From an uncultured Mycoplasmatota bacterium (GTDB lineage Bacteria > Bacillota_I > Bacilli_A > RF39 > UBA660): 5,230 bases of DNA. Within the stretch, counting starts at the first letter, position 1. Each line of letters starts with the position of its first letter. Positions 4,713-5,230 of the stretch are shown here, in pieces. The notes beneath the pieces are model-generated. The model ran no database searches. It saw nothing but the letters and a program-made list of their open reading frames with translations, and was not told the DNA's origin. The stretch spans positions 1-5,230 of the forward strand of contig CAMYTM010000055.1 of NCBI GenBank assembly GCA_947297555.1, given 5' to 3'. The position numbers were made by a program, and so were the translations under genes.

Positions 4713-5230
4713 ATGGTACACAAGAGAATAACAGAACGATTTCCGCTTTTAATTCCTATTCGAACTTGGCAAAGAAATTTGTTTTACTATAGTAAAATGC
4801 TTTTTGATCAACATACCTATGCAACCCAAAAGAAAGAAGCATTACTTCCCTTTGAAGTAGTAAAAGAAAAAGTAAAAATGGTAAATACAGCAAGTGGTTA
4901 TGCTATAAAATACCAAGAAAATAAAGTGCACAACTTAAAAATTATAAGTAAGACGATGAATCATATCCGTATTTATCCTGGAGAAACATTTTCATTTTGT
5001 TTTTTATCGAGAAAAGACAAAAAATTTGGAAAATATAAAGAAGGGCTAGTTTTATTAAATGGTCAAACAATTCCCAAAAAAGGAGGAGGAGTTTGTCAAC
5101 TTAGTAATTTGCTTTATTATGCATTTTTACAAACACCTCTTACCGTCATAGAGCGTCATGGCCATAAAATAAAAAGGATTCCAATTTCTGATAAAGAGAG
5201 TTTAGATGGGGTAGATGCCACTATTACAAG
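4713..5230 (+). CDS. vanW: VanW-family protein, 3' end cut by the window
   Basis: An open reading frame of 172 codons plus two bases that continues past the window end; the short form of this family is roughly 275 residues, so the C-terminal third or more is missing. Family landmarks: the N-terminal basic KRITERFPLLIP (4-15), YQENKVHNLK (67-76), PGETFSF (89-95), the diagnostic GGGVCQLSNLLY (124-135) followed by TPLTVIERHGH (141-151), and GVDAT (166-170). No signal peptide or membrane helix is visible at the N-terminus. VanW occurs in VanB- and VanG-type glycopeptide resistance clusters but its biochemical role is not established, and VanW-domain proteins are also common outside resistance loci. 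Here it directly follows the VanR-VanS-like pair in the same direction, with its own predicted operator and promoter, which suggests it is the first gene of the regulated unit. The start is fixed by the strong ribosome binding site. Confidence 0.9.
   Translation, partial: MVHKRITERFPLLIPIRTWQRNLFYYSKMLFDQHTYATQKKEALLPFEVVKEKVKMVNTASGYAIKYQENKVHNLKIISKTMNHIRIYPGETFSFCFLSRKDKKFGKYKEGLVLLNGQTIPKKGGGVCQLSNLLYYAFLQTPLTVIERHGHKIKRIPISDKESLDGVDATIT

Noticed and set aside
2810..5230. Calling this a functional vancomycin resistance operon
   Set aside because: No ligase, dehydrogenase/racemase or dipeptidase gene is in the window; regulators plus VanW alone do not confer resistance.
1..5230. TGA recoding as tryptophan (Mollicutes-like code)
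   Set aside because: Conserved Trp positions such as WWSHD and the regulator's WGVG use TGG, and the complete genes end in TAA, so nothing supports an altered code.
1..5230. CRISPR array, tRNA/rRNA genes or insertion sequence ends
   Set aside because: No spaced repeat series, cloverleaf-like sequence, transposase gene or terminal inverted repeats with target duplication were seen; the only repeat array is the 11-bp operator-like one.

Overview
The window is AT-rich, has short intergenic gaps, and carries strong AGGAGG/GAGGTG-type ribosome binding sites. All complete genes end in TAA and tryptophan is encoded by TGG. This points to a low-GC Bacillota (Firmicutes) chromosome or accessory element using the standard stop codons, possibly a gut-type Bacilli/Erysipelotrichia relative. 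The lineage is an inference from composition and gene family, not a demonstrated match. All four genes lie on the + strand.

Bases 1-161 are a non-coding AT-rich leader with a good extended -10 promoter. It drives a long cytoplasmic glycoside hydrolase family 31 protein (162-2564). The fold and the nucleophile position look intact. By eye, however, two other acidic active-site positions are replaced: the usual general acid/base aspartate is Arg395, and the first Asp of the strand-3 D-x-D-W motif is Gly243. The enzyme may therefore be catalytically unusual or inactive. A long hairpin with a U-tract (2603-2650) closes this unit.

A second unit starts at a predicted promoter (2757-2785) and encodes an overlapping response regulator and sensor kinase pair. 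Both strongly resemble VanR and VanS of glycopeptide resistance clusters, and the kinase has the short-loop, two-helix sensor architecture of the VanA-type VanS. Immediately downstream, after its own promoter region, is the 5' part of a VanW-family gene that runs off the window end. VanW is a gene of VanB- and VanG-type clusters. A VanA-like sensor pair next to a VanB/VanG-like accessory gene, with no VanY, VanH or ligase gene between them, is a non-standard arrangement.

The most informative non-coding stretch is the 102-base gap between the kinase gene and vanW. It holds four hexamers (CTTAAG, CTTAAG, TTTAAG, TTTAAA) spaced exactly 11 bp apart, the layout expected for tandem binding of an OmpR/PhoB-type regulator. 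They lie just upstream of a promoter with a good -10 and no recognisable -35. The first two repeats also form an intrinsic-terminator-like hairpin for the kinase transcript. A second hairpin abuts the vanW ribosome binding site. The simplest model is that phosphorylated VanR-like protein binds the repeats and activates vanW and whatever follows it. The decisive evidence (a D-Ala-D-Lac or D-Ala-D-Ser ligase, VanX or VanXY) would lie beyond the window.
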